64,000 nt of DNA from JAVJSU01 sp040219275 (GTDB lineage Bacteria; Chloroflexota; Anaerolineae; Aggregatilineales; Phototrophicaceae), in NCBI GenBank assembly GCA_040219275.1, contig JAVJSU010000081.1:1-64000 (forward strand). The letters run 5' to 3'. Under the pieces are notes generated by a model, which was not told the DNA's origin, ran no database searches, and was given only the letters and a program-made list of their open reading frames with translations. Made by a program: the position numbers and the translations under genes. The first letter of the stretch is position 1. Each line of letters starts with the position of its first letter. Positions 41,746-50,971 of this stretch are shown here, piece by piece.

Positions 41746-42066
41746 GTTGTACTAATTTGCCTATGTCTGTTTATTTACGTAGTTCGTTTAGGTGTCGTAT
41801 ATATCAAGTAATTACGAAAGAGACATGAAGAAAGTGTGAATTTGGGCACCATGACTAAAGTCCCATTATGAATCCTGTAAATAATATCCAAACGCTGTAA
41901 ATAATCATCTCAAAAGTGTTGAGCCATTCCTTTAATAGCGCGTAAGATTTGGAATAGATGTAATCAGCTTACAAATATAAGACGCAAGAGGGAAGAAAAT
42001 AAGAAATCTATGAGCACCTACATTACCGAATCTTTATCAGCAAATATTTAGGAGAGGTTCAACACT
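41746..42066 (+). promoter_or_regulatory. A+T-rich upstream region of the giant surface protein gene
   Basis: 321 bases without a convincing gene. The sequence is A+T-rich, contains the repeated string CTGTAAATAAT (41875 and 41896 areas), and ends with GGAGAGG (42051-42057), 9 bases before the ATG at 42067. The length suggests a long leader or upstream control elements. I recognise no known riboswitch. Confidence 0.4.
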
Positions 42067-45000
42067 ATGCAAGATTTATTCCGATTAACACGATGGCGCA
42101 CGACTGCGGTTGTGCTTTTTGTCGTTCTAGGCTTGCTCATGTCGGGTATGTCCGTCATGGCACAGCCGGGAAGAAATAACGGCGGCAATGCAGACTGTCC
42201 TTCGGGCACGGTTTTCATTGCGAAGTATGAGACTAATGATGATGATGGATCGTTCGAGTTTGACGAAGGATCAGATGTCATTTCCTTCAGCAACTTAACC
42301 AATAAACCGGGAGAACCTGAAGAAACCACCGGTGCAGATTGGGAGTCCTCCGTTCTAGTTATCCACATTATCGTTAAAGGTAAAAACGCTAACGACTACG
42401 GGACAGATATTGAACCCGCAACGATGGGTAGCTTTGATAACACCGGATTACCGAACGCAGGGAATAGCGGGAACCCACCTGCAATTTCCAATGTGACATT
42501 CTGTGGACCGGAAACAGGAAGAATCACGGTTTACAAGCAGGTCAATGATGCCCAATTCGAAGACCTCGAATTCCCCTTCACCTTCAGCGATGGCGACGAT
42601 GTCGAAAACTTCATGCTGAGTGATGAAGGTACGAACGATGTAAAGACATTTGAGCGTGAAGCCGGTACCTACACTATCGCGGAAGATACCAGCAATCTTC
42701 CTGAAGGCTGGATGTTTGGGGCATCTTTCTGTTCCACAGATCCCGACCCCAATCCGCAGACCAACTCAGGTATTACTGTTCCGATCTCTATATCGAACAG
42801 TGTCGATGTTCAGCTTGCTGAAGGTCAGGACATTTATTGTCACTTCGGCAATCTCTATACTGAACCCGAAACCTTCGAACTCCGTATGATCAAGTACAAC
42901 GATCTGGATCAGGACGCTACAAATAACGAAGTCAACATCCTACCAGGTGAAATCCCCAGTGGCAACGGACTGCAAGGTTGGGAATTCGTGGTTTACGACA
43001 GCAACGGCAATGAAGTCGGGCGCAACACAACCAGCGTGGAAAACGCAGGCGCGAACGGCGATCTCGGTATCCGTGCTAGCTTCCCCGGTCTGATTTCTGG
43101 TGAAGAGTACACCATCTGTGAAACCCAACAAGCAGGCTGGGTCAACACGCAACCGTCAAATGGTGTCGATAATGCAACTTATGGTGAGCCGTGCGAAACG
43201 GTTACACTGACTTCCACAACCAACGTCACCCGCTACTTCGGTAACTACGAAGAAGCACCCGAAACTGGCACCCTCCTGGTTGAAAAAGTGGTTGAAGGCG
43301 ATGGCGACCCCAACAACCCGAATCAGACATTCAATTTGTCCATTCAGAACAGCAATGCCGCCAATATCGGTGGAGCAGATGTCTTGGCTGGAAATGTTCC
43401 CGTAGGTCGCGGCGACTTGGCGCCAGATTCATACTTCGTCGCTGAATCGAATCTTGCTGATGGCTGGACACTGACAAATATCTCCTGCATTAGCGACAAT
43501 CTGACTTCCAATATCGGCACCTTTGTTGAAGGTGACACTAGCCTCAGCGTAGAACTCGCTGCTGGCGACCGCGTGGTTTGCACGTTCACCAATGAGTACA
43601 CACCGCCACCGCCGAGCGAACGCATCAGCGTAATTCTGGAATGTGTGATCGACAACTACGATGGCACCTTCACCGCATTCTTCGGTTATGAAAACCATAA
43701 CGACGAAGAGGTCGAGATCCCGCAGGGTAGCGACAACTTCATGACCCCGAACAGCTTCGACGTACCGTACACGACCTTTGGTGTGCCGGGTGTGGTCGAT
43801 GGTCGTCCGGGACGTACACCGTTCTATGAGAGCATGGAACAAGCCGCAACGGATGGCATCGCAAGCATCGTGTTCGATGGTAGTAACCTTGTATGGACTC
43901 TGACTGGCCCGAATGGCAACACCAGTACCGCAACCGCCAGCTCCGGTTCAACACGCTGCCCCGACCAACCACCACAAGTAGGTAACCTGGCTGTTCAGAA
44001 GTACATCGATGGTGATCGTGATGGCATATACGACTCACAAAATCAAGAAGATAGCACCGGCGCAGGCTGGGGAATCACGGTTTTCGATGAGAATGAAGAG
44101 GAAGTCGACAGTGGTTCAACCAACGGAACCGGTCAGATTATTTTCGAAGACCTGCCTTATGGAACCTACGAAGTCTGTGAAGAAGACCGCGACGGCTTCT
44201 CCCCTTATGGCGGCGAACTATGCCAGGAAGTTACAATCCCGCAAGTTCAGATTCCGCTGGTCTTCTTGAACCAGCCTGATGTGAGCTACCCGGTTGATAC
44301 CTGTGTTGTCGCTGGTGACTCCAATGGTTGGACAAGCTACTCCGTTGCTCCGGGTGAATATGCCTACGTAGAAGGCGTTGATACACCACCGCTTGGCACA
44401 GGTAGCTACCAGATGAAAACAGGTAGTTCCGTTGGCGGCCGTGTTCTGTTTGCTGGCAACCACCTGGATGGTATTCCATTAGCAGACATCAACGGTATCA
44501 GTTTCCAAACCTATATTGAAAACGCGCCAAATAGTGTGTTCGTTGCACCAAGCCTCAACCTCTATGTTGATCTAGATGGTGATGGTATCTGGAACTTCGG
44601 CGATGGACAAAGCTCAAATCTGGTTTATGAACCTTACTACAACGGCACCGTTGTTACCGGTACATGGCAAACCTGGACTATTACCCAGGATAGCGGTAAA
44701 TGGTGGGATACCCGTAGCATCGTTGCCCCGGGTGGAGGCGGTACGATTGCAGGTAACGTCACCTTTGCTGAAATTCTGGCGAATTACCCGAATGCTAAAG
44801 TCGTCGTTCCTTACCCCAGTGCTGATGCGAACTTCTCTGGTTTCCAACTCGTCGTTGGCTCATCCAGTGGCACAGGCTGGCTCGATTTTATCGGCTATAT
44901 TGATAACGTAGCCTTCAACGTCTCCGGTACAGATTTAACATGTGATACCAATGACTTTGAACCCGAACTAGGCACAATCGCTGTACAGAAGTACATTGAT

Positions 45001-48000
45001 GGTGATCGTGATGGCATATACGACTCACAAAATCAAGAAGATAGCACCGGCGCAGGCTGGGGAATCACAGTTTTCGATGAGAATGAACAGGAAGTCGACA
45101 GTGGTTCAACCAATGGTACTGGTCAGATTATTTTCGAAGACCTGCCTTATGGAACCTACGAAGTCTGTGAAGAAGACCGCGACGGCTTCTCCCCTTATGG
45201 CGGCGAACTGTGCCAGGAAGTCACAATCCCACAAGTCCAGATTCCGCTGGTCTTCTTGAACCAGCCTGACACTCCACCACAAGATTTGTGTGAAATGAAC
45301 CCGGACAGCATTCTTGTCAACGGGTGTTTCGAAGAACCTGAAGTCAATGGTAACAACTGGGAAATCTTTGACGACGTAACCGGTTGGGACATCGCATGGT
45401 TAAACGGCGAACCTTGCACAACCAACATTAATCCTTCACTGGAAATCCAGACGGAAGCCACATTAGGCAATGTTGATGTGATTAATGGCGAACAATATGC
45501 TGAATTGGATAGTGACTGTGAAGGTCCGCATGGTGATAGCAATCCGGAACGTACAACGGTTGAGATTTCTCAAACGCTGACGACCATTCCGGGACATCGC
45601 TATGAAGTTTCCTTCTACTTCAACGCCCGTCCGAACCACATCAGCCAGAATCTGCGCGTCACCATCGATGGTGTTGACTACTTCAGCGAAGCACCGCCTT
45701 CAGGCTGGGAACTCCGCACCTTTGAATTCGTCGCAACTTCCACAGAAACCGTGATCGCGTTCGCTGATACCGGCGACCCCAACAGCTATGGCGTGTTGCT
45801 GGATTGTATCAATGTGATTGATCTGGGCGCGGAACCACGCGGTTCAGTCCGTGTGACCAAGTTCAACGATCTGAATACAGATGGTGACCGCGATAATGGT
45901 GAAGATCGTCTGCCCGGCTGGACCTTCGAACTGTATGAAGGTAACGCGCCTGTCGGTGATCCGATCCGTACCCGTACAACCAACGCTAGTGGTCGCCGTA
46001 ACTTCGGTAACTTGCTACCGGGAACATACACCGTCTGTGAAGTGATGCAAACCGGTTGGACGAACACCACACCGCTCTGCCAGACGGTTGAGGTTGTTTC
46101 TGGAGAACAAGCCCAACTGAGCTTCGGTAATATCGAATTGCCGCCGGTTACTGATACCTGTGGTGCAATCGAAGTGATCGCATTCAATCAAGGATTAGAT
46201 CGCGACTTCGACCCGATTGTCGGCGCACGTAGTAACGCGAACATGGCACTCGGCGCACCGCAGAACAACGATACAATCAACTTTGTATCGCTCGGCTTCG
46301 GTGATGTTGTCGATGATGAAGTTGTTGGTGAACTCATCCTACGTCTTGACGGTCTGGTCGTCGATGATAATGGTAGTGACTTCGATCTCTACTTCGTGGA
46401 AACCAGCTTCGGTGATCCCAGCGATGCCAGCTATCCGGAATCAGTGGAAGTCTTTATCTCCCTGCTCCCGAATGGTCCATGGACATCCGTTGGGTCTGTA
46501 ACACAAGATGGTGGCGTAGACTTCCCCGGCGATGGTGCCAGCGCACTGTATGTCCGGTTGGTCGACACCTCCAATCGTGGTAGCTTCAGCTCCAGCGTGG
46601 CAGATGGCTATGATCTTGATGGCATCCTCTGTGATGAACCCAACATTCCGCCAGTAGCCGAAGACGACTACAAGTTTGTCTGGTACGGTCAGGATGTTTG
46701 TATCAACGTATTGGCGAACGACTTCGACGGCGACGGGGATATGTTGAGTATCGTCAGCAATACCTCCGCCAGTGAAGGTACAGCTGTCATTGATAATGTG
46801 AACTTCGTTCAGGACTATATGTGCTACGATCACGACAATGACAACAGTCCTGCTCCAGGTGGTACAGAAAGTGACGAGTTCGACTATACGGTCACCGATG
46901 GTGAAGATACCGATAGTGCAACGGTCTCCATCGACATTGCCCGTCTTGATCTGGAATGCCAGACGATTTCCGAAACGGAAATCACATGGCAGGTGACAAA
47001 TCCAGCGAGTTCGGTTAGCTTCCTGTGGGATTTGAACACAGGCGCAGACTCTGGTGCGGATACAGCAACAGCTGGTGTTAGCACGTTTGTCACCCCGCGC
47101 GAAAATGGCGTGAATGAAGTCGCAATCCTTGTAGGTGGTAACACAGGTTTTAGTGAACAAGACCGTGCAACCGATGAAGGTTGTGAAGAAGAATCGGTTG
47201 ACGTGACACTCGTTAAGACTCTGGATTGGAACGGCAATGAGGTCAACAATGCAGTGAGCTTCGAGCTTTGCATTGATGATCTGTGTGGTATCGCCAACTC
47301 CGCCAATGGTTACGAAGTGGTGATCCCGAATGTTCCGTTGGGAAGCTACACCCTCAGCGAAACACCTGCGGCAAACTGGACAGTCAGCTTCCCCGGTGGC
47401 ACAACAGCTAATGTGACAGCAGATAACAACACCTTTACCATTCACAACACGGCTGATGCACCGCCGCCCCCGCCGCCGCCCGTTGAGCAGGTCGGTACAA
47501 TCGTTGTGACCAAGAACGTCATCACACCGCCCGCAGAACATGGTGACTTCACCATCTGCATCAGTAACGCTGTCTTCCCTGAAGATCAGCAGAATCAACC
47601 TGCCTGTTACAATGTCCATAACAATGGCGATCAGGTCTGGTGGAACGTAGTCATCCCGCAGGATCAAGACAGCGTTAACGTCGTGATTAGTGAGAATCCT
47701 CCGGGCGCGAATTGGACAGTGGTTGGTTCCGGTGCATCTGTGACGGTTAATCCGAACCTGACGACCTACCATACCATCACCAACACCTACAACGCACCGC
47801 CCCCGCCGAGTTGTGAAGGTGGCATGGGTCCGCAGTCACATCTGAGTGGTGTCATCACCATTAGCGGGTTGACTGCCTACGGCACAGTCTATAACAACAG
47901 CAACGTTGAAGACTGCCAGTATCAGATTGGTATGGCATCGTACTCCAAGTATGATGAGATCATCGACAATCAGATAATCTTCCAGGGCTTCGATACTGTC

Positions 48001-48351
48001 GTGACGATCCCGGCAGGTGGAAGTGTTGAAATCAGCATCGCGCTACCGGAATGTGCGGTACAGGTCGATCTTTTCTACGGATCATTCTTGCCAAATCTGA
48101 ACGGTCAGCGTTATGGTTCACGTTTGCTAGCGGCTATCCATCTCGGTGGGAACAACTACTGTGAGGCACCACAACAGGAACAACCGCCTGTTGAAGATGA
48201 GCAACCGCCTGTCGAAGACGAGCAACCGCCTGTCGAAGATGAGCAACCGCCCGTTGAAGACGAGCAACCGCCCGTTGAAGATGAGCAACCGCCCGTTGAA
48301 GATGAGCAACCGCCCGTTGAAGATGAGCAACCGCCTGCTGAAGACGAATAG
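42067..48351 (+). CDS. Giant secreted surface protein with SdrD/Cna-B-like modules
   Basis: 2094 residues. Signal peptide about 1-33. Multiple prealbumin-like/SdrD-B modules follow, each opening with GxLxVxKxxxD and closing with YxVCEExxxGW: about 155-270, 273-395, 400-515, 640-738, 970-1068 and 1258-1355. Modules at 642-738 and 972-1068 are near-identical. Ca-type DGDRDGIYDSQNQED loops recur. A DUF642-like carbohydrate-binding module is likely at about 1078-1252 (NGCFEEPE to LLDCINV). An Ig/cadherin-like PPVAEDDY module (about 1528-1625) and two further Cna-B modules (about 1710-1920) follow, then a C-terminal domain and an eight-fold QPPxEDE tail. No LPxTG, TM anchor or known secretion tag ends the protein, so cell attachment is unclear. 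Probably an adhesin or surface-layer component. Confidence 0.9.
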   Translation: MQDLFRLTRWRTTAVVLFVVLGLLMSGMSVMAQPGRNNGGNADCPSGTVFIAKYETNDDDGSFEFDEGSDVISFSNLTNKPGEPEETTGADWESSVLVIHIIVKGKNANDYGTDIEPATMGSFDNTGLPNAGNSGNPPAISNVTFCGPETGRITVYKQVNDAQFEDLEFPFTFSDGDDVENFMLSDEGTNDVKTFEREAGTYTIAEDTSNLPEGWMFGASFCSTDPDPNPQTNSGITVPISISNSVDVQLAEGQDIYCHFGNLYTEPETFELRMIKYNDLDQDATNNEVNILPGEIPSGNGLQGWEFVVYDSNGNEVGRNTTSVENAGANGDLGIRASFPGLISGEEYTICETQQAGWVNTQPSNGVDNATYGEPCETVTLTSTTNVTRYFGNYEEAPETGTLLVEKVVEGDGDPNNPNQTFNLSIQNSNAANIGGADVLAGNVPVGRGDLAPDSYFVAESNLADGWTLTNISCISDNLTSNIGTFVEGDTSLSVELAAGDRVVCTFTNEYTPPPPSERISVILECVIDNYDGTFTAFFGYENHNDEEVEIPQGSDNFMTPNSFDVPYTTFGVPGVVDGRPGRTPFYESMEQAATDGIASIVFDGSNLVWTLTGPNGNTSTATASSGSTRCPDQPPQVGNLAVQKYIDGDRDGIYDSQNQEDSTGAGWGITVFDENEEEVDSGSTNGTGQIIFEDLPYGTYEVCEEDRDGFSPYGGELCQEVTIPQVQIPLVFLNQPDVSYPVDTCVVAGDSNGWTSYSVAPGEYAYVEGVDTPPLGTGSYQMKTGSSVGGRVLFAGNHLDGIPLADINGISFQTYIENAPNSVFVAPSLNLYVDLDGDGIWNFGDGQSSNLVYEPYYNGTVVTGTWQTWTITQDSGKWWDTRSIVAPGGGGTIAGNVTFAEILANYPNAKVVVPYPSADANFSGFQLVVGSSSGTGWLDFIGYIDNVAFNVSGTDLTCDTNDFEPELGTIAVQKYIDGDRDGIYDSQNQEDSTGAGWGITVFDENEQEVDSGSTNGTGQIIFEDLPYGTYEVCEEDRDGFSPYGGELCQEVTIPQVQIPLVFLNQPDTPPQDLCEMNPDSILVNGCFEEPEVNGNNWEIFDDVTGWDIAWLNGEPCTTNINPSLEIQTEATLGNVDVINGEQYAELDSDCEGPHGDSNPERTTVEISQTLTTIPGHRYEVSFYFNARPNHISQNLRVTIDGVDYFSEAPPSGWELRTFEFVATSTETVIAFADTGDPNSYGVLLDCINVIDLGAEPRGSVRVTKFNDLNTDGDRDNGEDRLPGWTFELYEGNAPVGDPIRTRTTNASGRRNFGNLLPGTYTVCEVMQTGWTNTTPLCQTVEVVSGEQAQLSFGNIELPPVTDTCGAIEVIAFNQGLDRDFDPIVGARSNANMALGAPQNNDTINFVSLGFGDVVDDEVVGELILRLDGLVVDDNGSDFDLYFVETSFGDPSDASYPESVEVFISLLPNGPWTSVGSVTQDGGVDFPGDGASALYVRLVDTSNRGSFSSSVADGYDLDGILCDEPNIPPVAEDDYKFVWYGQDVCINVLANDFDGDGDMLSIVSNTSASEGTAVIDNVNFVQDYMCYDHDNDNSPAPGGTESDEFDYTVTDGEDTDSATVSIDIARLDLECQTISETEITWQVTNPASSVSFLWDLNTGADSGADTATAGVSTFVTPRENGVNEVAILVGGNTGFSEQDRATDEGCEEESVDVTLVKTLDWNGNEVNNAVSFELCIDDLCGIANSANGYEVVIPNVPLGSYTLSETPAANWTVSFPGGTTANVTADNNTFTIHNTADAPPPPPPPVEQVGTIVVTKNVITPPAEHGDFTICISNAVFPEDQQNQPACYNVHNNGDQVWWNVVIPQDQDSVNVVISENPPGANWTVVGSGASVTVNPNLTTYHTITNTYNAPPPPSCEGGMGPQSHLSGVITISGLTAYGTVYNNSNVEDCQYQIGMASYSKYDEIIDNQIIFQGFDTVVTIPAGGSVEISIALPECAVQVDLFYGSFLPNLNGQRYGSRLLAAIHLGGNNYCEAPQQEQPPVEDEQPPVEDEQPPVEDEQPPVEDEQPPVEDEQPPVEDEQPPVEDEQPPAEDE
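43991..44279 (+). repeat. Internal module duplication, copy 1
   Basis: 289 bases that recur at 44981-45269 (offset exactly 990) with only a handful of mostly silent differences (for example GAAGAGGAAGTC against GAACAGGAAGTC). They encode the CnaB-like module QKYIDGDRDGIYDSQNQED to FLNQPD. Confidence 0.95.
44981..45269 (+). repeat. Internal module duplication, copy 2
   Basis: Second copy of the module at 43991-44279. The stretch from GGTGATCGTGATGGC through GGCTGGGGAATCAC is unchanged between copies, showing recent duplication or gene conversion within the gene. Confidence 0.95.
48181..48348 (+). repeat. Eight tandem 21-bp units encoding QPPVEDE
   Basis: The unit CAACCGCCYGTYGAAGAYGAG is repeated eight times without interruption up to the stop codon. 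The first seven encode QPPVEDE and the last QPPAEDE. Variation is confined to third codon positions apart from the last unit. Low-complexity, Pro/acidic tail. Confidence 0.97.
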
Positions 48352-48415
48352 TCCTAAGTAGGGAAGAAGGCGATACCGGTAAGTAACGCGGTAACGTCTA
48401 ACAAGTAGCAAAACG

Positions 48416-48449
48416 AAGCCCCGCAGACTAAATTCTGTGGGGCTTTTTT
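48416..48449 (+). terminator. Rho-independent terminator of the giant gene
   Basis: AAGCCCCGCAG (48416-48426) pairs with CTGTGGGGCTT (48435-48445) with one G-T mismatch, followed by T's to 48449. It lies 65 bases after the stop codon. Confidence 0.9.
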
Positions 48450-48530
48450 GTTGGCTGTAGCAAATCTGGCTGTGTGCATGTACGATTCACACTATATAAG
48501 CTAGATGTAAACAAACTAAGGAGGAGAAGC

Positions 48531-49079
48531 ATGGCGCTTCCAGTAGATTTACAGCGTGATGAGAAAATTATTCAGGTGGTGCGTCGGCATCCCATTTTTT
48601 TCGTCAGTCGATTGTTTTTAGTGGGTTTGGGCGGGCTTGTGCCGGTCATTTTCCTGCTGATTCTCGCCGTCAGTACGAAAGATGCCGTGCGTGTCATCAG
48701 TTTAGCTGTTGCCGCGTTGTGGGGTTTGAGCTGGTTGGTCGTCACTTACTTTACATGGTATCGCTATCAAAACGACATCTGGATTATCAGCAATCAGCGC
48801 ATTGTTGACTCACTCAAACTCAGCCCGCTTAATCATCGGCTGTCATCGACAGATTTGATTAACGTGGAGGATATGTCCGTGACTAAAAACGGGATTCTGC
48901 CAACCATGTTTAACTTCGGGGATTTGCGCTGTCAGACGGCAGGCACACAGGATAATTTTATCTTGAGTGGTATCCCCAATCCGTCAAATATTCTGGCATT
49001 GGTAGATCGTGCCCGTGATGATGCTCGCCGTGAACTGGCTTCACGCGGGGGGACGAACATGCCCGGTGTTATACGCTAA
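48531..49079 (+). CDS. Membrane protein with bacterial PH (DUF304) domain
   Basis: 182 residues from ATG at 48531, preceded by a very strong AAGGAGGAG. Two TM helices (about 29-50, SRLFLVGLGGLVPVIFLLILAV, and 60-80, VISLAVAALWGLSWLVVTYF) are followed by the cytoplasmic PH-like domain: YRYQNDIWIISNQRIVDSLKLSPLNHRLSSTDLINVEDMSV, then FGDLRCQTAG and FILSGIPNPSNIL. This arrangement is the YdbS/YdbT-like bPH2 type. Function is unknown; lipid or envelope homeostasis is likely. It overlaps the end of the convergent ABC gene by four bases. Confidence 0.85.
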   Translation: MALPVDLQRDEKIIQVVRRHPIFFVSRLFLVGLGGLVPVIFLLILAVSTKDAVRVISLAVAALWGLSWLVVTYFTWYRYQNDIWIISNQRIVDSLKLSPLNHRLSSTDLINVEDMSVTKNGILPTMFNFGDLRCQTAGTQDNFILSGIPNPSNILALVDRARDDARRELASRGGTNMPGVIR

Positions 49080-49873
49080 TCAGCAGAAGGTTGGATCGCC
49101 TCTAATACAGGTGATTCTGTCTGATTTTCTGCATTATTAGCGGTCCGGTTTGCATGTGATGGCAACTCCGATTTGTGGAGGCGTGGCAGAATTTTTCCCT
49201 CATGCAGATCATAGGCTTGATCGACAAAATCGACCACAATCGGATCGTGCGAGACAATTAAGAATGCTGTGCCCTGTCGTTCGGCAATGGTCTGAAATAA
49301 GCGCATAATCCGGCGTGAGGTTTTGGTATCCAGACCGCTGGTAGGTTCATCAGCGAGGATGACCGACGGACGCAGGGCGAGGGCGCGGGCAATGGCGATG
49401 CGCTGACGTTGCCCACCGCTGAGTTCACCGGGGAGATGGTCTGCCCATGCGCTTAAGCCGACGACTTCTAAGGATGCTTTCGCCCGTTTGCGACGTTCAA
49501 AGTAGCCTAAACCGGGCAGGCGAAGCACAAGATCAATATTTTCCATCGCGGTGTAGGTGGGAATCAGCGTGTAATTCTGGAAGATAAACCCGATCTGGGT
49601 ACGCCGTAAACGGGTGCGTCGCCCTTCACGCATTTTGGTGATGTTCTGATCGCCGATGAAGATGTCGCCGTCGTTGGGTTTATCGAGTGCGCCAATTAAG
49701 TTGAGCAGGGTGGTTTTACCACTGCCAGACGGTCCATATAAGCCGACCATCTCGCCCGCTTTCACATTCAGATCAACCCCGCGCAACACATGCACAGACC
49801 GTTCACCTGTGCCGAATGATCGCTTTATATCGACTACCCGTACCTCTTGACCGATATATTCGACATCGCTCAT
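49076..49873 (-). CDS. ABC transporter ATP-binding protein (LolD/MacB type)
   Basis: 265 residues. Walker A GLYGPSGSGKTTLLN, Q-loop IGFIFQNYTLIPTYT, signature LSGGQRQRIAIARALA, Walker B VILADEPTSGLD and H-loop IVSHD are all intact. RGVDLNVKAGEMVGLYGPSG and the short length place it in the LolD/MacB/FtsE-like family, which energises FtsX-type permeases. Its ATG overlaps the stop of the next ATPase gene by four bases, so the two are co-translated. No permease is adjacent on either side. Confidence 0.9.
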   Translation of the reverse strand: MSDVEYIGQEVRVVDIKRSFGTGERSVHVLRGVDLNVKAGEMVGLYGPSGSGKTTLLNLIGALDKPNDGDIFIGDQNITKMREGRRTRLRRTQIGFIFQNYTLIPTYTAMENIDLVLRLPGLGYFERRKRAKASLEVVGLSAWADHLPGELSGGQRQRIAIARALALRPSVILADEPTSGLDTKTSRRIMRLFQTIAERQGTAFLIVSHDPIVVDFVDQAYDLHEGKILPRLHKSELPSHANRTANNAENQTESPVLEAIQPSAD

Positions 49874-50835
49874 GCGCTTGTTTGCTCCTGCTTCTGTTTC
49901 TTCTGTGAGCGTCGGCGTAACCGACCCAATAAGCCGCGTTTTGGTGGTGGGCTATCCTGTGGCAAAATGTCGTCGATTGTGCCGGAAAGCTCCTCATCTT
50001 CGGCGCTTTCTGGACGGAGCAACACACCTTCCGGGCGAATTTCTACCGCAATGTGATGCGCCTCAGAAAGATGAAGTTTGACCTTATCCGGCAATTTGAT
50101 GCGTCCGGCATCGTCCACACGGGATTGATCCTGATCGTTAAGTTCGGACAAATCCTGACCGAGCGCACCATCACGCAGGGTCAACACGCGGTCTGCATAA
50201 TCGGCAATTTCCAGATCATGCGTTACCATCAACACGGTTAGATTATAACGTTCGCGCAATTCCGCCAATAAGTCCATCATCTGTAAGGCGCTGGTACGGT
50301 CAAGTGCGCCGGTAGGTTCATCGGCTAGGAGTAAGGGCGGGTCATTTGCTAGCGCAACAGCAATGGCGACCCGTTGCTGTTGACCGCCGGAAAGTTGCGC
50401 GGGATGTTTGTGCAGATGCTCGCGTAAGCCGACCGCTTCTAATAATTCGCGGGCTTTTTTACGGCGTGTCCAGACGGGCATCCCTGCGAGCATCATTGGT
50501 AAGGTGACATTGGTGAGAGCGGTGCGATGAATCAGCAGATTTTTTTCGATCTGTTGCCAGACAAAGCCGACTTTTCTCAGGCGATAATCCGCCAATTTAC
50601 GCCCTTTAAGCTCCAATAAATTTTGCTCATCGACGATCAATTGTCCGGCGGTTGGCGTGTCTAAGCCACCGAGCAAATTCATCAGCGAACTTTTGCCCGC
50701 GCCACTCGGACCGATGATGGCGACCATTTCGCCTTTTTTCATTTTGAAGTCAATGCCCCGCAACGCCACGATCTCATGATCGGACACTTTATAGGCTTTG
50801 ACGATTTGCTTACAGGCAATGTAATCTGCGCTCAT
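49870..50835 (-). CDS. ABC transporter ATP-binding protein with C-terminal AbrB-like extension
   Basis: 321 residues. LolD/MacB-type ATPase at about 1-225: Walker A IIGPSGAGKSSLMN, LSGGQQQRVAIAVALA, LLLADEPTGALD and VTHDLEIADYADRV. After the ATPase an added segment (about 236-285), RVDDAGRIKLPDKVKLHL followed by HIAVEIRPEGVLLRP, has the layout of an AbrB/MazE-like swapped-hairpin domain (DxxGRIxLP, then hydrophobic strands). An acidic linker and a very basic tail (KRGLLGRLRRRSQKKQKQEQ) end the protein. Ordinary LolD-type ATPases stop at about 230. The extension could dimerise or bind DNA or RNA. It is coupled with the ATPase at 49076. Confidence 0.88.
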   Translation of the reverse strand: MSADYIACKQIVKAYKVSDHEIVALRGIDFKMKKGEMVAIIGPSGAGKSSLMNLLGGLDTPTAGQLIVDEQNLLELKGRKLADYRLRKVGFVWQQIEKNLLIHRTALTNVTLPMMLAGMPVWTRRKKARELLEAVGLREHLHKHPAQLSGGQQQRVAIAVALANDPPLLLADEPTGALDRTSALQMMDLLAELRERYNLTVLMVTHDLEIADYADRVLTLRDGALGQDLSELNDQDQSRVDDAGRIKLPDKVKLHLSEAHHIAVEIRPEGVLLRPESAEDEELSGTIDDILPQDSPPPKRGLLGRLRRRSQKKQKQEQTSA

Positions 50836-50971
50836 GCTGACCTGTTTTGTCTATGGGTTCTATAAGGGTATTCGCTAAAACTGCGCGTGTGTGACAAATA
50901 CTTACAACTTACTTATATTTGGTGGAGCATAGCGGTTGTTAATCTATGCTCCACATTACCTGAATTGGACA

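Noticed and set aside
41746..42066. Cyclic-di-GMP or other riboswitch before the giant gene
   Set aside because: The GGGCACC word near 41844 does not continue into any known aptamer core.
46441..47772. 443-codon antisense frame inside the giant adhesin gene
   Set aside because: It mirrors the repetitive, codon-biased coding strand of a well-supported protein, is Cys/Arg/His-rich without any motif, and has no start site. A shadow frame.
48181..48348. CRISPR array
   Set aside because: The 21-bp units are contiguous, without spacers, and in frame with the protein.
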